From assembly GCF_900095865.1 (NCBI RefSeq), contig NZ_FMIZ01000007.1, forward strand, positions 1 to 64,000: DNA of 64,000 nt, written 5' to 3'. Positions 13,068 to 21,325 of this stretch are shown here, one piece after another. Under the pieces are notes generated by a model. The model saw only the letters and a program-made list of their open reading frames with translations. It searched no databases and was not told the origin of the DNA. The position numbers and the translations under genes are program-made. Each line of letters opens with the position of its first letter. Positions within the stretch are counted from its first letter, which is position 1. Source of the stretch: Massilioclostridium coli. GTDB lineage: Bacteria; Bacillota; Clostridia; Oscillospirales; Ruminococcaceae.

Positions 13068-13961
13068 ATGTTAGATTTTCGTATAGATAGTTTTTTGGCA
13101 GTATGTAAGTATATGAACTTTACAAAAGCATCGGAAGAATTAAATATTACACAACCAGCTGTTTCCCAACATATCCACTATTTAGAGCGAGAATACCAGA
13201 CAAAATTATTTGAATATAAAGGGAAAAAATTATTTTTGACCCCTTCTGGAAAATTACTATTAAATGCAGCAACTACAATGAAACACGATGAGATTTTTTT
13301 AAGAAAAAATATGAGGCAGCAACATGGAGAAGCAAGGCATATGGTTTTGGGTGCTACATTAACAATTGGGGAATTTATGATGCCCCAACTGTTATCCCGA
13401 TATCTGCAAAAATATCCAACCGTATCAATTGATTTGCAAATTGCCAACACCCAACAATTGTTGGAGAAAATTGATCGTGGAGAAATTGATTTTGCTTTAG
13501 TAGAGGGATATTTTGATAAAAGGGAATATGATTCCCGGATGTTTTCCAAAGAGAATTATATTGCGGTATGCAGCCCAAAATATCCTTTTTCGGATAAAGA
13601 ACAAAGTTTAGAACAGTTATTTAATGAAAAATTAATTTTACGGGAACAAGGTTCTGGAACAAGGGAAATTTTAGAACGGTATTTGGAGAGTAAAAATTTT
13701 TCTTTTAAAGATTTTCGCTTACTGTTACAAACCAATAATATTCAGGCAATCAAACATTTTGTAATGGAAGGACAAGGAATTACTTTTTTGTATCAAATTA
13801 CAGTACAGCAAGAATTACTTCAAGGGCAGTTGCAACAGATTTATCTACCTGATTTTCCACTTTCTCATGAGTTTAACGTTATCTGGCGAAAAAACAGTAT
13901 TTTTACAGAACATTACCAGGAGATTTTTCAAGAGTTAAAACAGTTTTCCGCTGGAATATGA
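13068..13961 (+). CDS. LysR-type transcriptional regulator (CysL/YeiE-like)
   Basis: 297 residues with an N-terminal winged helix-turn-helix (about 1-60; ASEELNITQPAVSQHIHYLE is the recognition region) and a substrate-binding domain (about 88-290). AGGAGG is 7 bases before the ATG. It is divergent from the YeiH-type transporter and, by the usual LysR arrangement, is inferred to control it and itself. The closest family feel is CysL/YeiE (sulfur-related). The effector is unknown. Confidence 0.9.
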   Translation: MLDFRIDSFLAVCKYMNFTKASEELNITQPAVSQHIHYLEREYQTKLFEYKGKKLFLTPSGKLLLNAATTMKHDEIFLRKNMRQQHGEARHMVLGATLTIGEFMMPQLLSRYLQKYPTVSIDLQIANTQQLLEKIDRGEIDFALVEGYFDKREYDSRMFSKENYIAVCSPKYPFSDKEQSLEQLFNEKLILREQGSGTREILERYLESKNFSFKDFRLLLQTNNIQAIKHFVMEGQGITFLYQITVQQELLQGQLQQIYLPDFPLSHEFNVIWRKNSIFTEHYQEIFQELKQFSAGI

Positions 13962-14199
13962 CAATACCATAATGGTTCATAATGGTATCCCTGAAAATAG
14001 TTTGGCTAATAAAATGAAAAAATACAAAACTCGCTTTGGCAAGTTGTTATAGCTGTTGGAACAGATTTTTATTTTGTGTTTGTTAAAATCATCAAAATTT
14101 TCTCGAAAAATATAAGAATCTCACAAAACAAATCGATTTTATCGTGAATAGATACAAAGATAGATTGGAATTTTTTACGCTTGATATATCAGAAAAATC
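13962..14199. other. intergenic, no gene
   Basis: This stretch holds a weak hairpin (ATACCAT / ATGGTAT, about 13965-13990) after the LysR gene and no strong U-tract terminator. Nothing else is recognised before the EF-G promoters. Confidence 0.6.
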
Positions 14200-14228
14200 T
14201 TGAAAATAATCGTTAAAAATGATATAAT
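14200..14228 (+). promoter_or_regulatory. upstream promoter of the EF-G paralog
   Basis: TTGAAA (14200-14205), 17-bp spacer, TATAAT (14223-14228). Confidence 0.6.
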
Positions 14229-14330
14229 TTTTAAGTAACAGATAGATGATACTATAATAATTAACCAATTAAAGATTGGCTATAGTAAAATCATACTGAG
14301 AACAGGAGATAGAGATAATATTTTCTGGGA

Positions 14331-14358
14331 TTGACATCATGTCAGCAACATATATTAT
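14331..14358 (+). promoter_or_regulatory. proximal promoter of the EF-G paralog with palindrome over the -35
   Basis: TTGACA (14331-14336), 16-bp spacer, TATTAT (14353-14358). The palindrome GACATCATGTC (14333-14343) overlaps the -35 and is a candidate operator. Confidence 0.6.
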
Positions 14359-14403
14359 ACTAAATCTTATTAAAAAATTTTACACAGAATGGAGAGAAAA
14401 CAA

Positions 14404-16440
14404 ATGAAAAGCTATTCACCGGATAAAATTAAAAACATTGCTATCGTTGGGCACGGCGGCTGTGGTAAAACTTCTTTAGCAGAGGCTTTGCTATTTCGTT
14501 CTGGTGCGACCGACCGTTTAGGAAAAATTGCTGATGGAACAACTGTTAGCGATTGTGACCCTGAGGAGATTAAACGGAAAGCTTCATTAACACTCTCTGT
14601 TCTCCCATTAGAATATAGTGGGTATAAAGTAAATTTATTGGATACCCCTGGATTATTCGATTTTGCTGTTGGAATGTATGAAGGTATTTCCGCAGCGGAT
14701 AGTGTTTTGATTTGCGTTTCAGGTAAATCAGGGGTAAACGTAGGAACAAAAAAAGCATATAAACTTGCGAAACAACAAAATAAACCTGTTATGGTATTTG
14801 TCAGCAAACTGGATACAGAACACGCTGATTTTTATAAAGTATTAGAGGACTTAAAGGCAAATTTTGGACCTGCAATCTGCCCATTGATGGTTCCTGTTTA
14901 TAAAGATGATAAAGTAGATTGTTATGTGGACTTAATCCATCTAAAAGCATATTCTTATGATGGGAGCGGAAGCCGTAAAGAAGTAGAGATGCCAGATATG
15001 GCACATAGATTGGAAGGGTTATTGGCAGCGATTAGTGAAGCAGTAGCCGAAACAGATGAAGCATTATTTGAAAAGTTCTTTTCTGGGGAACAGTTTACAA
15101 TGGAAGAGATTTCGGAAGGAATCCACAATGGAATTAAATCTGGTGGTATTATTCCAGTATTTGCAGGATCCGCTACTACTTTGGAAGGGATTACCGTTTT
15201 GATGGAAGGTATGACGAAATTGTTGCCAAGTGCTTCTGAAGTAGATTCTATTATCCCATGCGATCCAAATGGGCCATTGTGTGCCTATGTCTTTAAGACG
15301 ATTGCGGATCCATTCTTTGGAAAATTATCTTTCTTTAAAGTGTTATCCGGTAAATTATCCGCGGATGTTACACCAAAAAACAGGACTACTGGAGAATTGG
15401 AACGCATTGGTAAATTGATGTTCCTCTGTGGGAAAAAACAGGAAGATACCAAAGAATTAACAGCCGGGGATATTGGTGCGGCTACAAAGTTGACTGTTAA
15501 TACAGGGGATACTTTATGTGATGGCACCGACGTTATAGTAGAACCGATTACATACCCTGCACCATGCTATAGCCGTGCTATGATTACCTCAGCAAAAGGA
15601 GATGAAAGCAAAGTCTCGGGTGCGGTAACAAAATTATTGCAGGAAGATCCAACCTTAGGATTTAATGTAAATACAGAGACAAAACAACAGATCATTAGTG
15701 GTTTAGGAGAACAACATTTGGATGTTGCTTTGGCAAAACTAAAATCCAAATTTGGTGTAGATGTTACCTTAGGTGAAGTGCGTGTACCTTATCGTGAAAC
15801 AATCCGTAAAAAAGTAAAAGTAGAAGGAAAACACAAAAAACAAACAGGTGGGCATGGACAATTTGGCCATGTATGGATTGAATTTGAACCATGTGTCAGT
15901 GAAGACCTAGTATTTGAAGAGAAAATTTTTGGTGGTGCTGTTCCAAAAGGATTTTTCCCAGCAGTTGAAAAAGGGTTGCGGGAAAGTGCCCAAAAGGGTA
16001 TTCTGGCAGGCTATCCAATGGTTGGTTTAAAAGCACGTTTAGTAGATGGTTCTTATCATCCAGTGGATTCCTCCGAAATGGCGTTTAAAATGGCGGCATC
16101 TATTGCTTATCGTGAAGGAATTCCACAAGCTTCCCCAGTGTTGTTAGAACCAATTGATACATTAAAAGTTTTGGTTCCAGATGCTAATACAGGCGATATG
16201 ATGGGTGAATTAAATAAACGTCGTGGCCGCGTATTGGGAATGAATCCAGAAGAAGATAATATGACAATGATTGAAGCCGAAGTTCCAGAGGCTGAAATGC
16301 AGGATTTTGCAATGCTGCTTCGCCAGATGACCCAGGGAGCGGGTTCTTTTAGTATGGAATTTGCGCGTTATGAACAGCTTCCAGAACAGCTCCATGTTGA
16401 GGTAATTAGCAAGGCGAAAGCTGTAATGGAGGAAGCTTAA
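14404..16440 (+). CDS. elongation factor G-like translational GTPase (EF-G2 type)
   Basis: 678 residues from the ATG at 14404, which has GGAGAG 7 bases upstream; the ATG at 14389 overlaps that site and has none of its own. The five-domain EF-G layout is complete: G domain with P-loop GHGGCGKT (16-23), DTPG (80-83) and an unusual G4 motif SKLD (134-137) where classical EF-G has NKxD, then domains II-V including the HGQFGHVWIEFEP region and the GELNKRRGRVLGM loop of domain V. The GHGGxGKT P-loop is typical of the EF-G2 paralogs rather than the str-operon EF-G, so this is probably not the only EF-G of the cell. The role of EF-G2 is poorly defined. Single-gene unit. Confidence 0.9.
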   Translation: MKSYSPDKIKNIAIVGHGGCGKTSLAEALLFRSGATDRLGKIADGTTVSDCDPEEIKRKASLTLSVLPLEYSGYKVNLLDTPGLFDFAVGMYEGISAADSVLICVSGKSGVNVGTKKAYKLAKQQNKPVMVFVSKLDTEHADFYKVLEDLKANFGPAICPLMVPVYKDDKVDCYVDLIHLKAYSYDGSGSRKEVEMPDMAHRLEGLLAAISEAVAETDEALFEKFFSGEQFTMEEISEGIHNGIKSGGIIPVFAGSATTLEGITVLMEGMTKLLPSASEVDSIIPCDPNGPLCAYVFKTIADPFFGKLSFFKVLSGKLSADVTPKNRTTGELERIGKLMFLCGKKQEDTKELTAGDIGAATKLTVNTGDTLCDGTDVIVEPITYPAPCYSRAMITSAKGDESKVSGAVTKLLQEDPTLGFNVNTETKQQIISGLGEQHLDVALAKLKSKFGVDVTLGEVRVPYRETIRKKVKVEGKHKKQTGGHGQFGHVWIEFEPCVSEDLVFEEKIFGGAVPKGFFPAVEKGLRESAQKGILAGYPMVGLKARLVDGSYHPVDSSEMAFKMAASIAYREGIPQASPVLLEPIDTLKVLVPDANTGDMMGELNKRRGRVLGMNPEEDNMTMIEAEVPEAEMQDFAMLLRQMTQGAGSFSMEFARYEQLPEQLHVEVISKAKAVMEEA

Positions 16441-16480
16441 TATTTGATAACTAGTTAATCTCATTTCACTTTCTTTCAGT

Positions 16481-16514
16481 AAAAAGGGCAGCATATTTTG
16501 CTGCCCTTTTTACT
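16481..16514 (+). terminator. terminator of the EF-G-like gene
   Basis: AAAAAGGGCAGCA (16481-16493) / TGCTGCCCTTTTT (16499-16511) with a 5-nt loop and U-tract. Confidence 0.9.
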
Positions 16515-16622
16515 TGATTACATCAAGAAAAATTTTTCTTTTTATTCCATCTGTGCATAAAATAGAACGATTATTTCATATGTATGGTAGTAAAGAAAAT
16601 AATTTCATACGGGGGTGAAATG

Positions 16623-17087
16623 ATGTTTGTAGTTTCCGTTCGGACATCCAAAAAGAAAGTGCTAGCGGTTTGCTGCGTCATTGTAATAATTGCTATTTTA
16701 GCAGTGATTATCGCGTTAGGACGGAATGTAGAGCCAGTTTCTGCCTCCGTACCAGGGGGGACAAATGAAGAGAGGGTAGCATATCTCAATTCGTTGGGAT
16801 GGGAAGTACAGCAAGAACCAATTTCGACCAAAGAGGTTATTATTCCAAATGAATTTGATCAAGTGTTTGAATTATACAATGCTGTACAAAAACAGCAGGG
16901 ATTTGACCTTGCTCCATATAAGGGGAAAACCTGCCAGCAGTTTTGCTATCAAGTAACCAATTATGAAGCAGATTCGACGGTGCAAGCAACCTTGTTGGTT
17001 TGCGATGGTATTATTATAGGTGGCGATTTATCTTCTACAAGTGAAGGTGGCTTCACACAGCCTTTATTGAAAAAAGGGGATAGTTGA
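16623..17087 (+). CDS. DUF4830 membrane-anchored protein
   Basis: 154 residues. The second ATG of an ATGATG pair is preferred because GGGGGTG lies 5 bases upstream; 16620 is equally possible. Residues ~8-32 form a membrane segment (VLAVCCVIVIIAILAVIIAL). The outside part begins with the pattern EERVAYLNSLGWEV and contains EVIIPNEFDQVFELYN, a GFDLAPYKGK block and a C-terminal VCDGIIIGGDL, matching DUF4830. Function is unknown. It is immediately upstream of the rsuA-type gene, and its stop overlaps the hairpin/promoter element described there. Confidence 0.75.
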   Translation: MFVVSVRTSKKKVLAVCCVIVIIAILAVIIALGRNVEPVSASVPGGTNEERVAYLNSLGWEVQQEPISTKEVIIPNEFDQVFELYNAVQKQQGFDLAPYKGKTCQQFCYQVTNYEADSTVQATLLVCDGIIIGGDLSSTSEGGFTQPLLKKGDS

Positions 17088-17113
17088 CGGATTCCCCTCC
17101 TATAGGCTACAAT
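17084..17113 (+). promoter_or_regulatory. promoter inside the rsuA ribosome-site hairpin
   Basis: TTGACG (17084-17089), 18-bp spacer, TACAAT (17108-17113); transcription would start near 17120. The box overlaps the DUF4830 stop codon and the left arm and loop of the hairpin at 17093-17130. Confidence 0.6.
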
Positions 17114-17130
17114 AGACCTATAGGAGGGGA
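17093..17130 (+). promoter_or_regulatory. 14-bp hairpin sequestering the rsuA ribosome site
   Basis: TCCCCTCCTATAGG (17093-17106) is perfectly complementary to CCTATAGGAGGGGA (17117-17130), with a 10-nt loop. The right arm contains the whole Shine-Dalgarno AGGAGGGG of the next gene, so read-through RNA would hide it. RNA started at the embedded promoter lacks the left arm. Confidence 0.75.
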
Positions 17131-17137
17131 TTTCATT

Positions 17138-17863
17138 TTGAAAATGCGAATTGATAAGTTTTTATCGAACCAAGGGATTGCCAGCAGAAAAGAATCCAAA
17201 TCTTTTTTGAAAGCAGGACGAGTTTCTGTAAATGGGATACCAGTGTTAAAAGGGGATATTAAGATTGACCCACAAGTAGACCGGATTGAAATAGATGGAG
17301 CATTGCAGAATTATCAAGAACATATTTATTTAATGCTAAATAAACCTAAAGGTGTTGTCAGCGCAACGGATGATACACGCCATACTACAGTATTGGATCT
17401 CGTGCCAAAAGAACTTTTCCGGCAGGGCATGTTTCCGGCAGGACGTTTGGATAAAGATACAACAGGATTTGTATTATTAACGGAAGATGGAGAGTTTGCC
17501 CATAATATATTGTCTCCTCGCCACCACGTGCCAAAAACCTATCATGCGGTAATTGACCAACCAATTGCAGAATTAGAAATCAAACAGCTGGAAAATGGAA
17601 TAGTATTAAAAGATGGTACACAATGTATGAAGGCAAAGTTCACAGTGATTTTTCCAGGAGAGACGCCAACATTAGAAGTAATCATCCAAGAAGGGCGTTA
17701 CCATCAAATTAAACGGATGTTTGGCGCTGTTGGAAAAAAAGTTTTGGAACTGAAAAGAATAAAGATTGGAGGTTTAGCGTTAGATCCAAATTTACCAGAA
17801 GGGCAATGTCGAGAAATATCTGTGGAAGAACTTGAAAGAATTACAAATTGTAACAGATATTAA
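17138..17863 (+). CDS. RsuA-family rRNA pseudouridine synthase
   Basis: 241 residues starting at TTG 17138, 8 bases after AGGAGGGG; an ATG two codons later is too far from it. The N-terminal S4 RNA-binding domain (about 1-50, MRIDKFLSNQGIASRKESK) is followed by the pseudouridine synthase domain with catalytic Asp105 in GRLDKDTTG, and by the LNKPKGVVSA and EGRYHQIKRMFGAVGKKV motifs. RsuA enzymes modify a uridine of 16S rRNA (516 in E. coli); the RluE/RluB sister families cannot be fully excluded. Its ribosome site is buried in a perfect hairpin in RNA coming from the upstream gene. Confidence 0.88.
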   Translation: MKMRIDKFLSNQGIASRKESKSFLKAGRVSVNGIPVLKGDIKIDPQVDRIEIDGALQNYQEHIYLMLNKPKGVVSATDDTRHTTVLDLVPKELFRQGMFPAGRLDKDTTGFVLLTEDGEFAHNILSPRHHVPKTYHAVIDQPIAELEIKQLENGIVLKDGTQCMKAKFTVIFPGETPTLEVIIQEGRYHQIKRMFGAVGKKVLELKRIKIGGLALDPNLPEGQCREISVEELERITNCNRY

Positions 17864-17925
17864 AATAAAATTGTAAATATTTTTTAAAATAAAAGATATC
17901 CAAATACAATTCAAATTACGAAGCG

Positions 17926-17974
17926 TGTACCTTTTTCTTGTTTTCTGAAAATAAGAAAAAGGTGCATTTTTTTT
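17926..17974 (+). terminator. terminator of the rsuA-type gene
   Basis: A long hairpin TGTACCTTTTTCTT... / ...AAGAAAAAGGTGCA (17926-17966) with an AT-rich inner stem and a T8 tract. Confidence 0.85.
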
Positions 17975-17995
17975 GGCGAAATTAGATAAATGAGT

Positions 17996-18058
17996 TACCA
18001 AAAAAATAGGTGATAATCTCTTGTTTTTTTGGTATCTATAGCGTTTATACCAAAAAAA
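17996..18058 (+). other. three-arm alternative hairpin element
   Basis: Arm 1 TACCAAAAAAA (17996-18006), arm 2 TTTTTTTGGTAT (18024-18035) and arm 3 ATACCAAAAAAA (18047-18058): arm 2 can pair with either neighbour (11 or 12 bp). It lies between the rsuA terminator and the next promoter, so which RNA contains it is unclear. Confidence 0.45.
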
Positions 18059-18102
18059 CTGCTTAAAATATAAATTTGATAGACAAAAGACACATCAAAT
18101 AG

Positions 18103-18131
18103 TTGACAAATCGTCGAAAACGTGGTATTAT
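18103..18131 (+). promoter_or_regulatory. candidate promoter of the PucR-like gene with a ~335-nt leader
   Basis: TTGACA (18103-18108), 17-bp spacer, TATTAT (18126-18131). The coding start is at 18475, leaving an unusually long untranslated stretch of AT-rich sequence with no known riboswitch motif that I recognise. Confidence 0.6.
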
Positions 18132-18474
18132 GTGACTGTTACACAGATTTGTTAATAAAAATTTGATGATATTGACAAGATGAGTAGAAAAAAACATTCA
18201 AATAATACGAAAAAAATAGCTTGTTTTTGCTGTTTTGTATGATAAGATGCTAGTATCAGATAAAACACAATAACTGACAAATTTTAGCGCAACATAAAAA
18301 TTCTATTTTTTTCCTCATGTCATTTCATATTTTCTTAACAATAGAAGCTGCAGAATATGTTACAATTTGTAATAGTTTGATGCTATACCAATTGTAATAA
18401 AATTGTAGCTGTCGTTTGGGCAAAACTATTTTTACCATCCAACAGAGATCATTTTAAAACAAAGGAGAATACTT

Positions 18475-19560
18475 ATGTCAAATCGGCTTTTCCAGGGTGT
18501 AGTTCATCAAATGAGAGATACAATTGACCGGGTAATTGGTGTAGTAGATGATTCTGCTACCATTATTGCTTGTAGTGAGTTGTCTAAAATTGGAACATAC
18601 AATGAGTTTATCTCATTAGACCTTGCGGATTCTCATGAGGTATTTGTACGTGATGGATTTACTTACAAACCATTTGGTTCCGCAATGAAGCCAGAGTATG
18701 CTGTGTTTGTAGAAGGGGTAGATGAAACAGCCTCTAAATACACACAAATTTTGGCGATTACCCTTTCCAGTATCAAACAATACTACGATGAAAAGTATGA
18801 CCGCAATAATTTTATTAAAAATGTAGTACTGGATAATATTTTACCAGGGGATATTTATATTAAAGCACGTGAACTTCACTTTAATACAGATGTTAGCCGT
18901 GTTGCATTATTAATCCGTATTTTATCTTCGAATGATGTGTCTGCGTACGATGTCATTCAAAACCTGTTCCCGGATAAGCAAAAAGATTTTGTATTTAATA
19001 TCAGCGAAAATGATATTGTATTAATTAAAGAAATCCGTAGCGGCATTGACTCAAAAGACCTGGAAAAATTGGCCCGTTCTATTGTTGATACGTTAAGTGG
19101 CGAATTTTATACCCGTGCCACAGTAGGGATTGGTACTGCTGTTGTTGGGGTAAAAGATTTGGCCCGTTCTTTTAAAGAAGCTCAGGTTGCTTTGGAAGTT
19201 GGAAAAGTTTTTGATACCGACAAAGTAATTGTAAGCTATGATAATTTGGGTATTGCGCGTTTAATTTACCAATTGCCAACAACTTTGTGCGAAACCTTTT
19301 TAAGAGAGGTATTTAAACGCGGTTCGATTGAATCTTTGGATCAAGAAACTTTGTTTACGATCCAAAAATTCTTTGAAAATAACCTGAATGTATCTGAAAC
19401 ATCCCGTAAATTATTTGTACACCGTAACACATTAGTATATCGCCTTGAAAAAATTAAAAAATTGACAGGTCTTGACCTTCGGGAATTTGATCATGCAATT
19501 GTCTTTAAAATTGCTCTGATGGTAAAGAAATACTTGATTTCTAACCCAGCTAAACTGTAA
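18475..19560 (+). CDS. PucR/CdaR-type helix-turn-helix regulator
   Basis: 361 residues. The C-terminal ~60 residues (NLNVSETSRKLFVHRNTLVYRLEKIKKLTGLDLREFDHAIVF, given here in part) are the PucR-type helix-turn-helix. The middle (about 140-270) resembles the GGDEF-like/CdaR domain, and the N-terminus is a putative sensory region. AAAGGAG precedes the ATG at 18475. Such regulators often respond to metabolites such as sugar acids, but the ligand here cannot be read from sequence. It sits directly upstream of ftsEX on the same strand, with hairpins between; whether it controls cell division genes is unknown. Confidence 0.82.
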   Translation: MSNRLFQGVVHQMRDTIDRVIGVVDDSATIIACSELSKIGTYNEFISLDLADSHEVFVRDGFTYKPFGSAMKPEYAVFVEGVDETASKYTQILAITLSSIKQYYDEKYDRNNFIKNVVLDNILPGDIYIKARELHFNTDVSRVALLIRILSSNDVSAYDVIQNLFPDKQKDFVFNISENDIVLIKEIRSGIDSKDLEKLARSIVDTLSGEFYTRATVGIGTAVVGVKDLARSFKEAQVALEVGKVFDTDKVIVSYDNLGIARLIYQLPTTLCETFLREVFKRGSIESLDQETLFTIQKFFENNLNVSETSRKLFVHRNTLVYRLEKIKKLTGLDLREFDHAIVFKIALMVKKYLISNPAKL

Positions 19561-19660
19561 AACAAATGAGCAGGATAGCGTTTGTTTTCCTGTTTTGATG
19601 TGATACTACCAGCAAAGCAGAATTGCGCCATTTTTTAGAATGGTGGATTTTGCTTTGTTC
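19559..19660 (+). terminator. possible weak terminators after the PucR-like gene
   Basis: Hairpin AAAACAAATG / CGTTTGTTTT (19559-19588) and a longer imperfect hairpin AAAGCA... / ...TGCTTT (about 19614-19660). Neither has a clean U-tract, so read-through into ftsE is possible. Confidence 0.4.
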
Positions 19661-19724
19661 CATTTTATAAGGGAAAGAGACATCCTGTCAATTGATTTGT
19701 ATTGTGAGAGAAGGAGTATTTTTC

Positions 19725-20405
19725 ATGATAGAATTGCAAGATGTCTATTTTGAATATTCAAATGGAAATCCTGCTTTAAATGGCATCAACTTAAACATAG
19801 ATAAAGGTGAATTTGTGTTTGTAGTTGGCCATTCCGGAGCAGGAAAAAGTTCCTTACTAAAGTTGCTGACAAGGGAAAATGTAGCAACATCGGGAAAAGT
19901 AGTTGTAAATGGTTATGATTTAAGTGCATTAACAAAAAAACAAGTGCCATATTTTCGCCGTTCGTTGGGGATGGTATTCCAGGATTTCCGGTTGATTCCT
20001 AATATGACAGTGTTTGACAATGTAGCGTTTGTGCTGCGTGTTACCAACCACTCGAACCGTTACATCCGTAAAAGGGTACCTTATGTGCTGAACCTAGTGG
20101 ATTTGGCAGATAAAATGAAATCTTACCCAAATGAATTATCTGGTGGGGAACAACAAAGGGTAGCAATTGCTCGTGCTTTGGCAAGCGATCCTCCGTTTAT
20201 TATAGCGGACGAGCCCACTGGTAATGTTGACCCAGGGCTTTCTTTGCAAATTGTAGAATTGTTAATGGATATTAATAAATATTGTGGCACTACCATTATG
20301 ATGGTAACCCACGAACATGAATTAGTGCGTCATTTTGGCGGTCGGGTAGTAAGCATTGAAGATGGTCAGATTGCCTTCGATGAATTCATAGGAGGTAACG
20401 AATGA
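19725..20405 (+). CDS. ftsE: FtsE cell-division ABC ATPase
   Basis: 226 residues from ATG 19725 (AAGGAG 8 bases upstream); the in-frame ATG at 19692 has no ribosome site. Walker A GHSGAGKS (35-42), signature LSGGEQQR, Walker B IIADEPTGNVDP and the H-loop TH are all present. FtsE binds FtsX to form an ABC-like complex that does not transport but drives conformational activation of septal peptidoglycan hydrolases. Its stop codon overlaps the ftsX start (ATGA). The downstream M23 proteins are the likely clients. Confidence 0.96.
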   Translation: MIELQDVYFEYSNGNPALNGINLNIDKGEFVFVVGHSGAGKSSLLKLLTRENVATSGKVVVNGYDLSALTKKQVPYFRRSLGMVFQDFRLIPNMTVFDNVAFVLRVTNHSNRYIRKRVPYVLNLVDLADKMKSYPNELSGGEQQRVAIARALASDPPFIIADEPTGNVDPGLSLQIVELLMDINKYCGTTIMMVTHEHELVRHFGGRVVSIEDGQIAFDEFIGGNE

Positions 20406-21304
20406 GAGGAAGCAGTATTAAATATTTAGCCAAAGAAGGCATCCGAAATGTATGGATTAACCGTTTGATGTCTTTCGCTTCCATTGGTGTGCTAACCGCT
20501 TGTTTAATGCTGGTTGGACTAGCTGTACTACTTACAGCAAATATGGACAGTATGATTGGATTTGTGGAAGAACAAAGTACCATCGAAATCTTTTTAAAAG
20601 ATGATGCTACTCAAGAAGATGTCGATCAGCTAACAAATGAGTTGGATAGCCTTGAGTTTGTGGAAAGTACTACATATATATCAAAAGAACAGGCGCTTCG
20701 GGATTACGCGGACCGCTTGAACAATAAAGAGTTATATGACAGCATTGTAAATGATAATTTTTTGCCAGCCTCTTTAAGGGTTTCGGTTTCTGATTTAACT
20801 CATATGGAGGATATTACGAAACTGGCAGAACAATCTCCTGCATATGACAGCTATAAAATTCCTACTAATGTTGCCAAAACAATTACCGATTTAAAACAAA
20901 CAGTTACCTGGTTTGGAGTAGTGATCGTTGCTGCTCTGGTAGTTGTATCGCTGGTGATTATTTCAAATACCATCCGTGCCACTGTTTTTGCCAGAAGAAA
21001 AGAGATTGGCATTATGAAGCAGGTGGGTGCAACCAACAACTTTATTCGGGTTCCATTTTTATTTGAAGGGATCTGTTTAGGGATTGTTTCCGCTATTGTT
21101 GCATTCCTGCTAATTTGGGGTGGTTATGAAGCAATTATCCATATTATAAAGGATAACTCATCAGCATTTTTACAATCTATGTATGATAGCATTATTCCAT
21201 TTGGTAATATTGGTTGGAAAATTGCCATTGCGTTTTTCCTTGCAGGTTGTGCAACAGGCGCATTGGGCAGTGTTATTAGTTTGCGTACCCACTTAAAAGT
21301 ATAG
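20402..21304 (+). CDS. ftsX: FtsX cell-division membrane protein
   Basis: 300 residues with one membrane span near 22-45, an extracellular domain (~50-165: EIFLKDDATQEDVDQL, TYISKEQALRDYADRL) and three C-terminal spans with the FtsX-type ARRKEIGIMKQVGATNNFIRVPFLFEG segment between (shown in part). It overlaps ftsE by 4 bases, implying translational coupling. FtsX transmits FtsE ATP hydrolysis to outside hydrolases that bind its extracellular loop by coiled coils, exactly the architecture of the next two genes. Confidence 0.95.
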   Translation: MRGSSIKYLAKEGIRNVWINRLMSFASIGVLTACLMLVGLAVLLTANMDSMIGFVEEQSTIEIFLKDDATQEDVDQLTNELDSLEFVESTTYISKEQALRDYADRLNNKELYDSIVNDNFLPASLRVSVSDLTHMEDITKLAEQSPAYDSYKIPTNVAKTITDLKQTVTWFGVVIVAALVVVSLVIISNTIRATVFARRKEIGIMKQVGATNNFIRVPFLFEGICLGIVSAIVAFLLIWGGYEAIIHIIKDNSSAFLQSMYDSIIPFGNIGWKIAIAFFLAGCATGALGSVISLRTHLKV

Positions 21305-21325
21305 TTGTTTGAGAGGAGAAGTGAC

